From: Salinivenus lutea
GTDB taxonomy: Bacteria > Bacteroidota > Rhodothermia > Rhodothermales > Salinibacteraceae
DNA: 64,000 bases
Assembly (NCBI GenBank): GCA_002894685.1
Contig: NCRC01000016.1
Location: 1 to 64,000 of the forward strand
Reading direction: 5' to 3'
In this document: one piece after another, positions 16,782-25,697 of the stretch
Layout: each line of letters starts with the position of its first letter
Numbering within the stretch: position 1 is the first letter of the stretch
Position numbers and translations under genes: made by a program
The notes under the pieces: generated by a model
Databases searched by the model: none
Seen by the model: the letters and a program-made list of their open reading frames with translations, nothing else
Told to the model about the DNA's origin: nothing

Positions 16782-19499
16782 TTAGCTGCAGCGCGAGTGT
16801 CCGCAGTCGGCGCACATCATGCAGCCTTCCACGTGGCGCACGTTGTCGGAGCCACACTTGTCGCAGGTGACCTCGTGGGTGTCGGCGTGGGCCCGCAGGG
16901 CCTTCGCCATGGAGCGCCCAAAGCTGGCAATCGATCCCTCCGCCTTCTCCAGCTGCTCGACGAGGAAGTCGATCTTGGAGCCGTGACGGAGCGCCGTCGA
17001 CACCAGCCGGGTCTCCACGCGCACCTCGTCGGAGGGCATGTGGCTCGTGATGTCCTCGATCACCACGTCGCCCTCCGGCGTGAGCAGCGAGTAGTGCCGG
17101 CTCTCGTTCTTCCGGATCTGCCCCTTCCGGATCTGGTCTTCCTGCGCCTCACCGAAGAGCGGGGCGTCGCCCTCGGCCTTAAAGGCAAACACCTCGTACG
17201 GGTCGTCGTCGAGGAAGCCGACCAGGATGGTCCAGTGGTCGCCGCGGTAGCGGACACGGTGCACCGCGCACGGGAGCATGTCGGGCCGCTCCGGGGCCTC
17301 GGTGCGGGGCACCTTCTGGTTCTCCTCGTCCTCGTCGTCGCCCGACAGGACGGCGCTCATGGTGCCGGCACGGTAGGTCGTCACGCCCTTGATGACCCCG
17401 GTCTCCCACGCGTCGAGGTAGAGGTCCTTGAAGTTCTCAAAGGGATAGTCCTCGGGCACGTTGACCGTCTTGGACATCGAGGAGTCCACGAACGGCGCCA
17501 GGGCCTCCATCTGACGGAGGTGGTCCCGGACGTCGAGGTCGCGGGTCGTCACGGCCCAGTCGGCCTCCGGATCCCACTCGCCGCGCTCCTTGAGGCGACG
17601 GACGGCGTAGTCTTCCACCTTCTCGTCTTTGCAGGGCCCGCGCGTCGGGTGAATCTGCCACTGGGTGTAGCCCTGCTCCGCGCAGCGCAGGACGATCTCG
17701 TCGCCGTGCTCCTCGGCCGTCCAGGCCGTGCCGTCGGCGTCGATGTCCTGCCCCGCCGAGTAGGCATCGGGCGACATCGGCGGCGCGGTGATCTCGTCGG
17801 GCAGCGCCGGCTGCTCGGCCGTCCGGATGTAGCTGTGCATGAACACCGGCTCAATGCCACTCGACGGCGCGTTCGCCAGCGTCGACGTGTTGCCGGTCGG
17901 CTGGATGCTGAGCAGGTGACTGTTGCGCAGGCCCAGGTCCCCGATCATCTCCTTGGTCTTGTCCGAGAGACGCTGGACGAACGGGTTCTTCAGGTACTCG
18001 TCCTTGTCGAAGAGCGGGAATGCGCCCTTCTCCTCGGCGAGACGCGCGCTGGCCTGGTAGGCCTGGTTGGCGAGGTGCTCCTGGAACTCCCGCATCACCT
18101 GCACCCCATCCTCGGCCCCGTAGCGCTTCTCCATCATCATGAGGGCCGAGCCGTCGCCGTAGTGGCCGAGGCCGATGCGGCGCTTCTGCTGGAGGTTGCG
18201 GCGCTGCTCCTCCAGCGGCACGTAGCTGAGATCGTTCACGTTGTCGAGGAAGCGGACCGCGGAGGGGATAACCTGATCGAGCAGGTCGTAGTCGATGGCC
18301 CCGGCGTCCGCGTCCACAAACTGCGTGAGGTTGAGGTTGCCCAGCAGGCACACGCCGCCCACCGGCAGCACCTGCTCGCCGCACGGGTTCGTCGCGTTGA
18401 TGTGCTCGCAGTACGCGAGGTTGTTCTCCCGGTTGATGGTATCGACGAAAATGACGCCCGGCTCATTCCGGTCGTACGTGGAGCGCGTGATCAGGTCCCA
18501 GATCTCACGGGCGTCGTAGATGGCCTTTTCGCCGGTGGCAGGATCGCGCCACGTTTTTACCGTCCCGCCCTTGGCTTCGTACTCCTTGAGGTTGCCGTTC
18601 CAGTGTTCGCGGTAAAATTCGGGTTCGCCCTCAAAGTCCGGGAAGCGCAGCGCCCACGTGTCGTCGTTCTTGACGGACTTCATGAACGCGTCGGACACGA
18701 GGACCGACATGTTGAACTTGTGGAGGCGCCCCGGCTCCTGCTTGGCCTTGATGAACTCAATGATGTCGGGGTGCCACACGCCCATCGTCACCATCTGGGC
18801 GCCCTTGCGGATCTTGTCCTTGACATCGTCGCGGTCGGACTGCATGCCGGAGCCGGCGACGATCGTGGCGGCCTGCTCATTCCACACGTCCAGCATCTGC
18901 ACGGCGCCGGGCGTCATCGAGCCCACCCCGCCGATGCGCGACCCGCGCGGCCGCATCACATGACAGCAGAAGCCGTAGCCGCCCTCGGACGCCAGAATCT
19001 TGGCCTGGCGGGTCAGCTCCGCCTGGATCTCGTCCATCGAGTCCTGGTCGTGCCCCTGAAAGCCGGAGACGAAACAGTTGATGAGGGTGGCCTTGCCGAG
19101 GGACGTGCCGGCATTGGCAAAAATGCGACCGCCGGGCGTGAAGGGAAAGGGCCCGGTGCCGAGTCCCCGGCCGCTCAGGAGCTTGTAGAACTCCTGGGCC
19201 CAGTACTCCTCGTCGTCCTCGACACTGGCGAGGTAGCGGGCGTTGCGATACCAGGTGTCGGGGACGTGGGTATCGGTCCCATACTGGTAGTTTTGTTCGT
19301 AGACTTCTTCGGAGATCGTGGTTTCGAAGATGTCCGCGTTGGTCCGGTCATCGGTGATGAGCTCGCTCTGACCGATTTGGAACTGTTGCTCCGGCGCGTC
19401 GGCGGCAGGCGCCATTTCAACGGTGCCGTTCGCCCCCGAGGAACGAGCCGTGACCTGGGTTGCGGAGTCCGTGGAGGAGGGAGAAGTTGGGTCTGCCAT
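16782..19499 (-). CDS. nrdJ: Adenosylcobalamin-dependent ribonucleotide reductase (class II)
   Basis: Reduces ribonucleotides to deoxyribonucleotides using a thiyl radical generated from adenosylcobalamin; works with no separate radical subunit and is oxygen-independent. 905 residues. Seen: FTPGGRIFANAGT and ATLINCFVSG (about 120-145, first redox Cys), EGGYGFCCHVMRPRGSRIGG (loop near 173), NPCGEQ with C373, and a C-terminal Cys-rich zinc-ribbon-like tail with C879, C882, C893, C896, C899 and C904 typical of the NrdJ-Z branch. ATG at 19499 follows a roughly 300-base leader carrying a cobalamin riboswitch and a terminator hairpin. The Ser/Ala-rich first 40 residues are not conserved family sequence. 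Essential for DNA synthesis unless another reductase exists elsewhere. Confidence 0.97.
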   Translation of the reverse strand: MADPTSPSSTDSATQVTARSSGANGTVEMAPAADAPEQQFQIGQSELITDDRTNADIFETTISEEVYEQNYQYGTDTHVPDTWYRNARYLASVEDDEEYWAQEFYKLLSGRGLGTGPFPFTPGGRIFANAGTSLGKATLINCFVSGFQGHDQDSMDEIQAELTRQAKILASEGGYGFCCHVMRPRGSRIGGVGSMTPGAVQMLDVWNEQAATIVAGSGMQSDRDDVKDKIRKGAQMVTMGVWHPDIIEFIKAKQEPGRLHKFNMSVLVSDAFMKSVKNDDTWALRFPDFEGEPEFYREHWNGNLKEYEAKGGTVKTWRDPATGEKAIYDAREIWDLITRSTYDRNEPGVIFVDTINRENNLAYCEHINATNPCGEQVLPVGGVCLLGNLNLTQFVDADAGAIDYDLLDQVIPSAVRFLDNVNDLSYVPLEEQRRNLQQKRRIGLGHYGDGSALMMMEKRYGAEDGVQVMREFQEHLANQAYQASARLAEEKGAFPLFDKDEYLKNPFVQRLSDKTKEMIGDLGLRNSHLLSIQPTGNTSTLANAPSSGIEPVFMHSYIRTAEQPALPDEITAPPMSPDAYSAGQDIDADGTAWTAEEHGDEIVLRCAEQGYTQWQIHPTRGPCKDEKVEDYAVRRLKERGEWDPEADWAVTTRDLDVRDHLRQMEALAPFVDSSMSKTVNVPEDYPFENFKDLYLDAWETGVIKGVTTYRAGTMSAVLSGDDEDEENQKVPRTEAPERPDMLPCAVHRVRYRGDHWTILVGFLDDDPYEVFAFKAEGDAPLFGEAQEDQIRKGQIRKNESRHYSLLTPEGDVVIEDITSHMPSDEVRVETRLVSTALRHGSKIDFLVEQLEKAEGSIASFGRSMAKALRAHADTHEVTCDKCGSDNVRHVEGCMMCADCGHSRCS

Positions 19500-19519
19500 A
19501 AGCTACGTGCCTTGGAATG

Positions 19520-19553
19520 AAAAAAACCTTCGGACGCCCCATCGTCGCGAAGG
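19520..19553 (-). terminator. Intrinsic terminator in nrdJ leader
   Basis: On the minus strand CCTTCG (19553-19548) pairs with CGAAGG (19532-19527), extended inside by GACG/CGTC around a bulged C, followed by seven T (19526-19520). It ends only 20 bases before the nrdJ ATG, so it is an attenuator candidate rather than the end of another gene. Its 5' arm can also pair as GTGCCTT (19556-19550) with AAGGCAC (19513-19507). Confidence 0.72.
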
Positions 19554-19701
19554 CACAGAGGGGAAAGCGGAAGGGGCTGGCCCCCCGGACCGACGGGCTG
19601 ACTCGGGGGGACCAGCACAGCTCCACACGTTCCGACCGCTGCCCCCAGGACGCGTGGGGACACCCTTCTGCCCGACGGGCGAAAGGGCGGACCTGCCTCC
19701 G

Positions 19702-19800
19702 AGCAGGCACTCGGACTGTTACCGTTGCGCGACAGCGCCGGAGTTGCACCGGGCTTTCCCTGAGATGCAAGCCCCGCAGAGGGGCCTGCCTGCCGCACGA
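19702..19800 (-). promoter_or_regulatory. Cobalamin riboswitch upstream of nrdJ
   Basis: Minus-strand leader shows the conserved cobalamin-riboswitch core in order: P1 5' strand GCAGGCA (19793-19787), a GC hairpin, GGGAA (19760-19756), GGTG (19750-19747), CTG followed by CGCAACGGTAA (about 19729-19719), and a B12-box AGTCCGAGTGCCTGCT (19717-19702) whose TGCCTGC closes P1. An alternative hairpin CCTGC/GCAGG (19707-19703 with 19696-19692) would break P1. RNA should bind adenosylcobalamin or a related corrinoid and control nrdJ, which lies about 200 bases downstream. Confidence 0.88.
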
Positions 19801-19840
19801 CGGGCGCGCGGCCTCGGAGGAGAGGGAGTATGTATGTAAG

Positions 19841-19873
19841 ATTCTAAATACGGGGCCCGGGGGGAAGTATCAA
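19841..19873 (-). promoter_or_regulatory. Candidate nrdJ promoter
   Basis: On the minus strand TTGATA (19873-19868) is followed after 17 bases by TATTTA (19850-19845); an overlapping TAGAAT (19846-19841) is a better -10 but at 21-base spacing. Located 40-70 bases upstream of the riboswitch, the position expected for its promoter, in an unusually AT-rich patch. Motif match only. Confidence 0.35.
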
Positions 19874-20192
19874 GTCGACGGCCCGGGGCATCTGTTATTG
19901 GGAACGGCCCGCGATCCGCACAGGATGAGACAGGGCCGTATTTCCACGGTGGAGACCGTTTTTGTGAATTCAGTAACGTTCCCGCGACGGTTGGGCCCGC
20001 ATCTCCTGGCGCCCCCGCCGATCCCGTCTTTCAGGACACGGTGCAACGCGCCCCCGGCCCGGTCGTTTGTCAATTTCAGGTTTGTCGCCGCCGCGCCCCC
20101 GGCCGTCGTCGAGCTGGGGACGGAGGAACCTTCATCCTCGGTCACCAATAGGGGCGATCCGTCTTTGCTCTCGACTGTCTCGCGCTTGCTCC
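19874..20192. other. Divergent intergenic region nrdJ/cdd
   Basis: About 320 bases between the nrdJ promoter patch and the cytidine deaminase start. The forward frame from 20067 continues into the deaminase but its first 40 residues are Pro/Ser/Arg-rich and unlike the family, so I treat them as untranslated leader. No RNA gene or repeat recognised. Confidence 0.3.
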
Positions 20193-20996
20193 GTGTCTCT
20201 TCCGTCTACACTTGCCCCGATCCGCAAACAGGCGACGGCCCTTGCCTCTCGGGCGCACGTTCCGTTCTCCAACCGGCCCACCGCCGCGGTGCTCCTTCTC
20301 GACGACGGCCAGTGGATTCCCGGGGTCCGCATCGAAAGCGCCTCCTACTCCCTCACCATCCCCGCCCTTCTCAACGCCTACACCACGGCGGTGACCTGGG
20401 GCCGGTCCGCCGATGTGGTGGCGTTTGTTCTGTCCCGGCCGTTTCGGCGCGAGGAGCGACTCTACGTGGAGGAGCTGCCGCACGGCCCCTACAAGGCGTA
20501 CGCCGACGATGCCTGGCTGCGGGGCCGGTGGACCGACGACGGCGCCCGTGCTCCGTTCGGCGATCCCTTCTCCCCCTTCCTCGAGGGCCCCGTCCGCGAA
20601 CCGGCCCGCGGCGTCCGGGACGCCCGTCGGACCGCCGGGCACGCCTACGTACCGGCCTCGTCCTTCCACGTCGGCGCGATGTTCGAACTGGAGGATGACC
20701 GCCTCGTGCCCGGCGTCAACGTGGAACACCCCGACTGGGCCCGCATCCTCTGCGCCGAGCGGAACGCGCTGGGGACCGTCTGCTCGTACGATGCCGCCCC
20801 CGCCCGGCGCCTCTTCCTCTCCTGCGCCGAAGACCCGGAGGGCACCCCCTGCGGCGCGTGTCGACAGGTCCTCATCGAACATTTCCCCGAGGCTGAGCTG
20901 TGGATGGACCGGCACGACGACCCGCCGGAACAGACCACCCTGTCCGCGCTGCTCCCGGGCTCCTTTCGGGGCCGCGCCCTGCTGAACGACGACTGA
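20193..20996 (+). CDS. cdd: Cytidine deaminase, two-domain type
   Basis: Hydrolyses cytidine/deoxycytidine to uridine/deoxyuridine in pyrimidine salvage. The C-terminal domain carries the full zinc site: C187-A-E189 (ILCAERNAL) and P-C220-x-x-C223 (TPCGACRQ). The N-terminal half has the CDA-like VPFSNRPTAAVLL and the following strand/helix pattern but no Cys/Glu zinc site, so it is a degenerate duplicate domain, as in the two-domain E. coli type, although there it is the C-terminal half that is degenerate. GTG at 20193 is my preferred start (267 residues); an ATG at 20067 would add 42 atypical residues. Confidence 0.85.
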   Translation: MSLPSTLAPIRKQATALASRAHVPFSNRPTAAVLLLDDGQWIPGVRIESASYSLTIPALLNAYTTAVTWGRSADVVAFVLSRPFRREERLYVEELPHGPYKAYADDAWLRGRWTDDGARAPFGDPFSPFLEGPVREPARGVRDARRTAGHAYVPASSFHVGAMFELEDDRLVPGVNVEHPDWARILCAERNALGTVCSYDAAPARRLFLSCAEDPEGTPCGACRQVLIEHFPEAELWMDRHDDPPEQTTLSALLPGSFRGRALLNDD

Positions 20997-21044
20997 CCGC
21001 CCGGCCGTCCCCGTGGTCCTCGGTGCCCTCTCCCCGCCCCCGGC

Positions 21045-22007
21045 ATGCTGCTGCACGCGCTCCTTTTTCTTGTTGGCATTGGCCTGCTGTACGTGGGAGC
21101 CGAGGGGCTCATCCAGGGGGCCTCGAGCCTCGCCCTGCGCTACGGCATCCGACCCGGCCTCATTGGGCTCACCGTGGTCGCCCTCGGCACGTCGATGCCC
21201 GAGTTTCTGGTCAACCTCTTCGCGGTGTTCTCCAGCGAGTCGTCGCTCGCGTTGGGCAACATTGTGGGCTCCAACATTTCAAATGTCGCCCTCATCCTGG
21301 GCTGCAGCGCCCTGATCGTCCCGCTCACCGTGACGCCCCAGATTCTGCGGCGGGAATACCCCGTCATGCTCGGGGTCATGGTCCTTTTTTATGTCTGCGC
21401 CCTCGACGGCTGGATTGGGACCGCCGACGGGCTCATCATGGTCGGGCTCCTGTTGCTGATGGGTGCGTACCTGTTCTACGACACGCGACGGGCCCGCTCG
21501 TCGGCGCTCCTGGAGGAAATGGAGCCAACCCCTGAAGACGTGCGGGCGGCCCTGCCCGTCTGGAAAAAGACCGGCTACCTCCTCGGAGGATCGGTGGCCC
21601 TCGGCGCCGGCGCCCACTTTATGGTGCAGAGCGCAAAGTGGACGGCCCACCAGATGGGCATCGACCCCATGGTGATCGGCCTCACCATCCTCGCGGTGGG
21701 CACCAGCCTCCCGGAACTGGCGGCGTCCCTGGTGAGTGCGCTGCGCGAGGAGGCGGATCTTTCCGTCGGCAACGTGATGGGAAGCAACCTGCTCAATGTG
21801 CTGTTTGTCGTCGGAACGATCTCCATCTTCGACCCGCTGGAGGTCGGCGATCAGGCCCTGCGGGTCGACTTCCCCGTCATGATTGGCTTCTGTGCCCTCC
21901 TGCTTCCAATCATCTGGTCTGACTACCGGATCACCCGCTGGCGGGGCGCGCTCCTCCTCGCCGGATTCGCGGGGTACATGACCTACCTCTTGTTCCCGTA
22001 CCTCTGA
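21045..22007 (+). CDS. Ca2+/Na+ antiporter, CaCA family (YrbG-like)
   Basis: Inner-membrane cation exchanger. 320 residues with ten hydrophobic segments in two inverted halves. Each half carries the alpha-repeat: GLTVVALGTSMPEFLVN with GNIVGSNISNVALILG in the first half, and GLTILAVGTSLPELAAS with GNVMGSNLLNVLFVVG in the second. These contain the ion-binding Glu and Asn. A cytoplasmic acidic loop (LLEEMEPTPEDVRA) sits between halves. In a salt-in halophile it could serve Na+ or Ca2+ balance (inference). The VWA gene follows after 19 bases. Confidence 0.93.
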   Translation: MLLHALLFLVGIGLLYVGAEGLIQGASSLALRYGIRPGLIGLTVVALGTSMPEFLVNLFAVFSSESSLALGNIVGSNISNVALILGCSALIVPLTVTPQILRREYPVMLGVMVLFYVCALDGWIGTADGLIMVGLLLLMGAYLFYDTRRARSSALLEEMEPTPEDVRAALPVWKKTGYLLGGSVALGAGAHFMVQSAKWTAHQMGIDPMVIGLTILAVGTSLPELAASLVSALREEADLSVGNVMGSNLLNVLFVVGTISIFDPLEVGDQALRVDFPVMIGFCALLLPIIWSDYRITRWRGALLLAGFAGYMTYLLFPYL

Positions 22008-22026
22008 TCGCTGCCCCTGGACTTCG

Positions 22027-24174
22027 ATGGATCTGTTCTTCGAATCCTCTCCGTGGCTTCTGGTGGGCGGCCTGATCGCGGCCGCGGGGGCCACCTACTG
22101 GACCTACCGGGAGACCACGCCCGCGCTGGGGTCGGGCTGGCGCCTCTTCCTGGGGGGGCTTCGGTTCCTGAGCCTGGCCCTCATTGTCGTCCTGCTCCTG
22201 CAGCCGGTGCTTCGCCAGCTGAACGAGTCCACGGAGCCGCCCCTCCTGGCCGTGCTGGTCGACGACAGCCAGAGCATGCGGCTCGTCACCGGCGAGGGAG
22301 ACAGCACCTCGGCGTCGACCGTCCGCTCGGGCCTTCGCCCCGTGCTTTCCTCCGTCACCGAGGGACTGGGCGAGGACACCACCCAGTCCTTCGCCTTCGA
22401 TCAGTCGATCCGATCCGCCCCCGCGCTCGACTCGCTCGCCTTCGCCGGGGGCCGCACCGACATCGGAACCGCGCTGGAGCAGCTGCCCGCCGAGGTTCGG
22501 GACCGCAACCTGCGGGGCGTCGTGGTGGTCTCCGACGGGCAGTACAACGCCGGGCCGACGCCGCTGCGCGTGGCCGACCGCTACCCCGTGCCCATTCACA
22601 CGGTGACGGTGGGCGACACCGCCCGCCAGCGCGACCTCCAGGTCCGTCGGGTCGCAACGAACGATGTGGGATACACCGACTCCGAGGTGCCGGTGCAGGC
22701 CACGCTCCAGGCCGAGCGCATTCCCGAGCAGGACGTGCGCGTGTCGCTGTCCGCCGGCGATTCGCTGGTCGCCGAGACCGACGTGCGCCTCCCGGGGGGC
22801 ACGGCGGAGGTGCCGGTCGACCTGTCGTTTCGTCCCCAGGCGCCGGGCCAGCGCCCGCTCTCTGTCCGCGTGGCGTCCGTTCCCGGCGAGGCGACGACGC
22901 GCAACAATGCTCGGTCGACATCGCTGCGCGTGCTCGACCGCAAGCGGCAGGTGCTTCTGTTGGGGGCCGCCCCCTCGCCCTCCTTCACCGCGGTTCGTCG
23001 CGTGCTGGAGACAAACGCCGACACCCGCGTGACGGCCCGCGTGCCGCGCCGCGACGGGTCGTTCTACGGCGGCCCGCTCCCCGACACGCTCGACCGATAC
23101 GACGCCATCGTCGCCGCGGGCTTCCCCAGTGAGCCGGTGCCGGCGGCGGCAACGGAACGGGTCGCCTCGGTTCTGGCGGAGGGAACGCCGGGCCTCTTCT
23201 TCCTCGACCGGCAAACAGATGTAGCGGCCTGGGAGGAGGCCTTCGGGGCCGTGCTCCCGGCGCGCCCCCCGGCCCCTGAGATTGAGTGGACGAGCCGTTC
23301 GCTTCAACTTGGGGCCCCGGCGCGCTCACATCCCGTCTTCGAGATGGAGGCACCGCTCGACCTGATTGCGGACCTCCCGCCGCTTCGGACCCCCGCGACC
23401 GCCTGGACGCCGACGCCGGACGCCGACGTGCTCATGACCGCCCCCTCGGCGGACGACGCGCCGGCCCTCGTGCTCCGAGAACGCGCCGGGCGGCGCGCCG
23501 CCCTCCTCCTGGCCTCGGGGACCGAGCGCTGGGCGACGCTCCCGCCCGCCCTCTCGGCCGCCGATCCGGTCTGGCCGTCCCTCGTCTCCAACCTTCTGCG
23601 GTGGACCACCACGCAGGCGCCCGACCGCCCCGTGCGGGTTCGCCCCCTCGCCTCCCAGTTCGAGGGCGATGAACCGGTCGAGTTTGAGGGACAGGTCTAC
23701 GACGAAAATATGAGCCCCGTGCCCTCCGCCACCGTCGACGTGACGGTGACGGATTCAACGGGCACCGAGTACTCGTACGTCATGGACGCCGCGGGAAATG
23801 GGCAGTACGACCTTGAGGTGGGCTCCCTTCCGGAGGGCACGTACGACTACCGCGCCGTTGCCCAGGAGTCGGGGGCGGTCGTGGGACGCGACCAGGGCTC
23901 GTTCTCCGTCGGGGCGCTGCAGATCGAGTACCAGGCGACGCGGGCCGACCCCGTGCTGATGCGCCAGATCGCCGAGCGCTCCGGCGGGCGCGCCTACCGC
24001 CCGTCGAGCCTCTCGTCGTTCGCCGCGGACCTGACGCGCTCTTCCTCGTTCAGCGCCGAGGTGACGACCAACCCGACCGAGACTGAGTTGTGGCGCCAGT
24101 GGCCCTTCCTCGCCGTTCTCCTGCTTCTGCTGGCTACGGAATGGACGCTTCGGAAGCGGCTGGGACTGTCGTAG
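22027..24174 (+). CDS. VWA-like domain membrane protein
   Basis: 715 residues: two N-terminal membrane helices (about 11-27 and 42-60), a von Willebrand A-like domain beginning LLAVLVDDSQSMRL (MIDAS-type D-D-S-x-S, about 76), a large periplasmic region with two or three beta-sandwich stretches (LVAETDVRLPGGTAEV; VEFEGQVYDENMSPVPSATVD) and a final helix (WPFLAVLLLLLATEW) followed by a basic end. Layout resembles Bacteroidota membrane proteins near Bat/VWA operons. The role is unknown; the Ig-like segment at about 550-640 suggests extracytoplasmic interactions. Confidence 0.8.
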   Translation: MDLFFESSPWLLVGGLIAAAGATYWTYRETTPALGSGWRLFLGGLRFLSLALIVVLLLQPVLRQLNESTEPPLLAVLVDDSQSMRLVTGEGDSTSASTVRSGLRPVLSSVTEGLGEDTTQSFAFDQSIRSAPALDSLAFAGGRTDIGTALEQLPAEVRDRNLRGVVVVSDGQYNAGPTPLRVADRYPVPIHTVTVGDTARQRDLQVRRVATNDVGYTDSEVPVQATLQAERIPEQDVRVSLSAGDSLVAETDVRLPGGTAEVPVDLSFRPQAPGQRPLSVRVASVPGEATTRNNARSTSLRVLDRKRQVLLLGAAPSPSFTAVRRVLETNADTRVTARVPRRDGSFYGGPLPDTLDRYDAIVAAGFPSEPVPAAATERVASVLAEGTPGLFFLDRQTDVAAWEEAFGAVLPARPPAPEIEWTSRSLQLGAPARSHPVFEMEAPLDLIADLPPLRTPATAWTPTPDADVLMTAPSADDAPALVLRERAGRRAALLLASGTERWATLPPALSAADPVWPSLVSNLLRWTTTQAPDRPVRVRPLASQFEGDEPVEFEGQVYDENMSPVPSATVDVTVTDSTGTEYSYVMDAAGNGQYDLEVGSLPEGTYDYRAVAQESGAVVGRDQGSFSVGALQIEYQATRADPVLMRQIAERSGGRAYRPSSLSSFAADLTRSSSFSAEVTTNPTETELWRQWPFLAVLLLLLATEWTLRKRLGLS

Positions 24175-24290
24175 CGCCGTCCGCACGGGGCCCCGGGAAT
24201 CTCATGGGTCGACGGCCGGTATACTGTACAGCCGGTCTCTGCACACTTGCGGGGGCTGGTGTCGCCCGTGTCGAACGACGTCCCGCCCCG

Positions 24291-25586
24291 ATGATCTCGA
24301 CCGTTTCTCCTACGACGCCCACGTCCCTCCCCGACGCCATCCAGAACAGCGCGAGCGGCGAAGTGTCGCTCGCGCAGCTGCTTGTCACCATTCGGCGCCA
24401 CCTTCACCGGCATCCGGAGGTGGGCATGAACGAGCATGAAACGTCGCGCTTCATTCGCGCCACGCTGGAAGCCTACGGCCTGGACGTGCACGGCCCCATC
24501 GCCGGCACCGGACAGTACGTCGACATTGACGGAGGCGGAGAGGGCGGGGCCGTCGGCTACCGGGCGGACATCGACGCGCTGCCGGCCCAGGATCAGAAAC
24601 GGGTGCCGTATCGCTCGCGCACCCCGAACGTGGCGCACCTGTGCGGCCACGACGCGCACACCGCCGTCGGGATCGGGGTCGCCCTGGTCCTTCACGCGTA
24701 CCGAGACGAGATCAATGGGCGCGTCCGGGTCTTCTTTCAGCCCAACGAGGAGGGACTGCCAAGCGGCGCCCCTCTTATGATCCGGTCGGGGATTGTGGAA
24801 GGCCTCGACGGCGTGTATGCCATCCACGTGGATCCGACGCTGGAGGTGGGCCGCTACGGACTCATCGTGGGCCCCGCCACGGCCTCCACCGACCGGTTCG
24901 ACGTCCGCGTCCGGCAGGAAGGGACGGGACACTCCGCCCGCCCCCACGAAGGGGTGGATACCGTATGGGTGGTCACGCAAATCCTGAACCAGTTTTACCA
25001 GATTGCGGATCGGGTCACCGACGTGCGGACCCCGGCCATCCTCACGGCCACCCGCATGGCCGGCGGCGAGGCGCACAACGTCATCCCGGAGGAGGCCTCC
25101 ATCGGGGGCACCCTCCGCACCGTGTCGCCCGACGATCGGGAGACGATCCGCACGCACATGCGGCGCCTCGTTCAGCGCTTCGGCGACCTGTACGAGGCGC
25201 ACGTGGAGATCGATTTCCAGGACGGGTCCCCCCCGGTCATGAACGACGCCACGGCCATTACCAACGTGGAGTCCACCGTCCAGGACGCCTTCGGGGAACA
25301 GGCCATTCACTGGATCAAGCAGTCGAGCATGGGCGGCGAAGACTTTGCCCACTACCTGAAGCACGTGCCCGGGGCCCTCATCCGCGTCGGGACCGCCTCC
25401 GGGCCCGATACCAGCTATCCGCTCCACCATCACCGCTTCGACCTCGACGAGACCCCGCTGGCCCCCACGGCCCGGCTCATGGCCCGCGTGCTGCTGAACC
25501 ACCTCGACCAGGACCTCACGAAAGACATCGCCCCCATCACGTCCGACTTCTCGGCCAGCGACAACGGCCAGGCCGAGCGAGGGTGA
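24291..25586 (+). CDS. M20-family amidohydrolase/peptidase
   Basis: Zinc-dependent amidohydrolase of the M20D (hippurate/IAA-amino acid/N-acyl amino acid hydrolase) type. Typical blocks: RRHLHRHPEVGMNEHETSRF (about 28), GYRADIDALP (about 88), HLCGHDAHTAV (about 115), FQPNEEGLPSG (about 149), HSARPHEGVD (about 214) and GGEDFAHYL (about 347). 431 residues from the ATG at 24291; the longer upstream frame is non-conserved. It follows the VWA gene by about 115 bases. Substrate cannot be told. Confidence 0.93.
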   Translation: MISTVSPTTPTSLPDAIQNSASGEVSLAQLLVTIRRHLHRHPEVGMNEHETSRFIRATLEAYGLDVHGPIAGTGQYVDIDGGGEGGAVGYRADIDALPAQDQKRVPYRSRTPNVAHLCGHDAHTAVGIGVALVLHAYRDEINGRVRVFFQPNEEGLPSGAPLMIRSGIVEGLDGVYAIHVDPTLEVGRYGLIVGPATASTDRFDVRVRQEGTGHSARPHEGVDTVWVVTQILNQFYQIADRVTDVRTPAILTATRMAGGEAHNVIPEEASIGGTLRTVSPDDRETIRTHMRRLVQRFGDLYEAHVEIDFQDGSPPVMNDATAITNVESTVQDAFGEQAIHWIKQSSMGGEDFAHYLKHVPGALIRVGTASGPDTSYPLHHHRFDLDETPLAPTARLMARVLLNHLDQDLTKDIAPITSDFSASDNGQAERG

Positions 25587-25697
25587 CCCGCGCCCGCCTC
25601 CCAATCCCCCAGGGCTGTTGATGAATTCCGACGACTGGGCTATCCTTAAGGATCCATCTCTGGTCGTCGCTTCCCGTTCCGGTCTGCCGAGCCGCCC

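Noticed and set aside
16797-19520. Very long plus-strand ORF antisense to nrdJ
   Set aside because: 907 codons open because of high G+C; the minus strand has the full NrdJ motif set, so this is a shadow.
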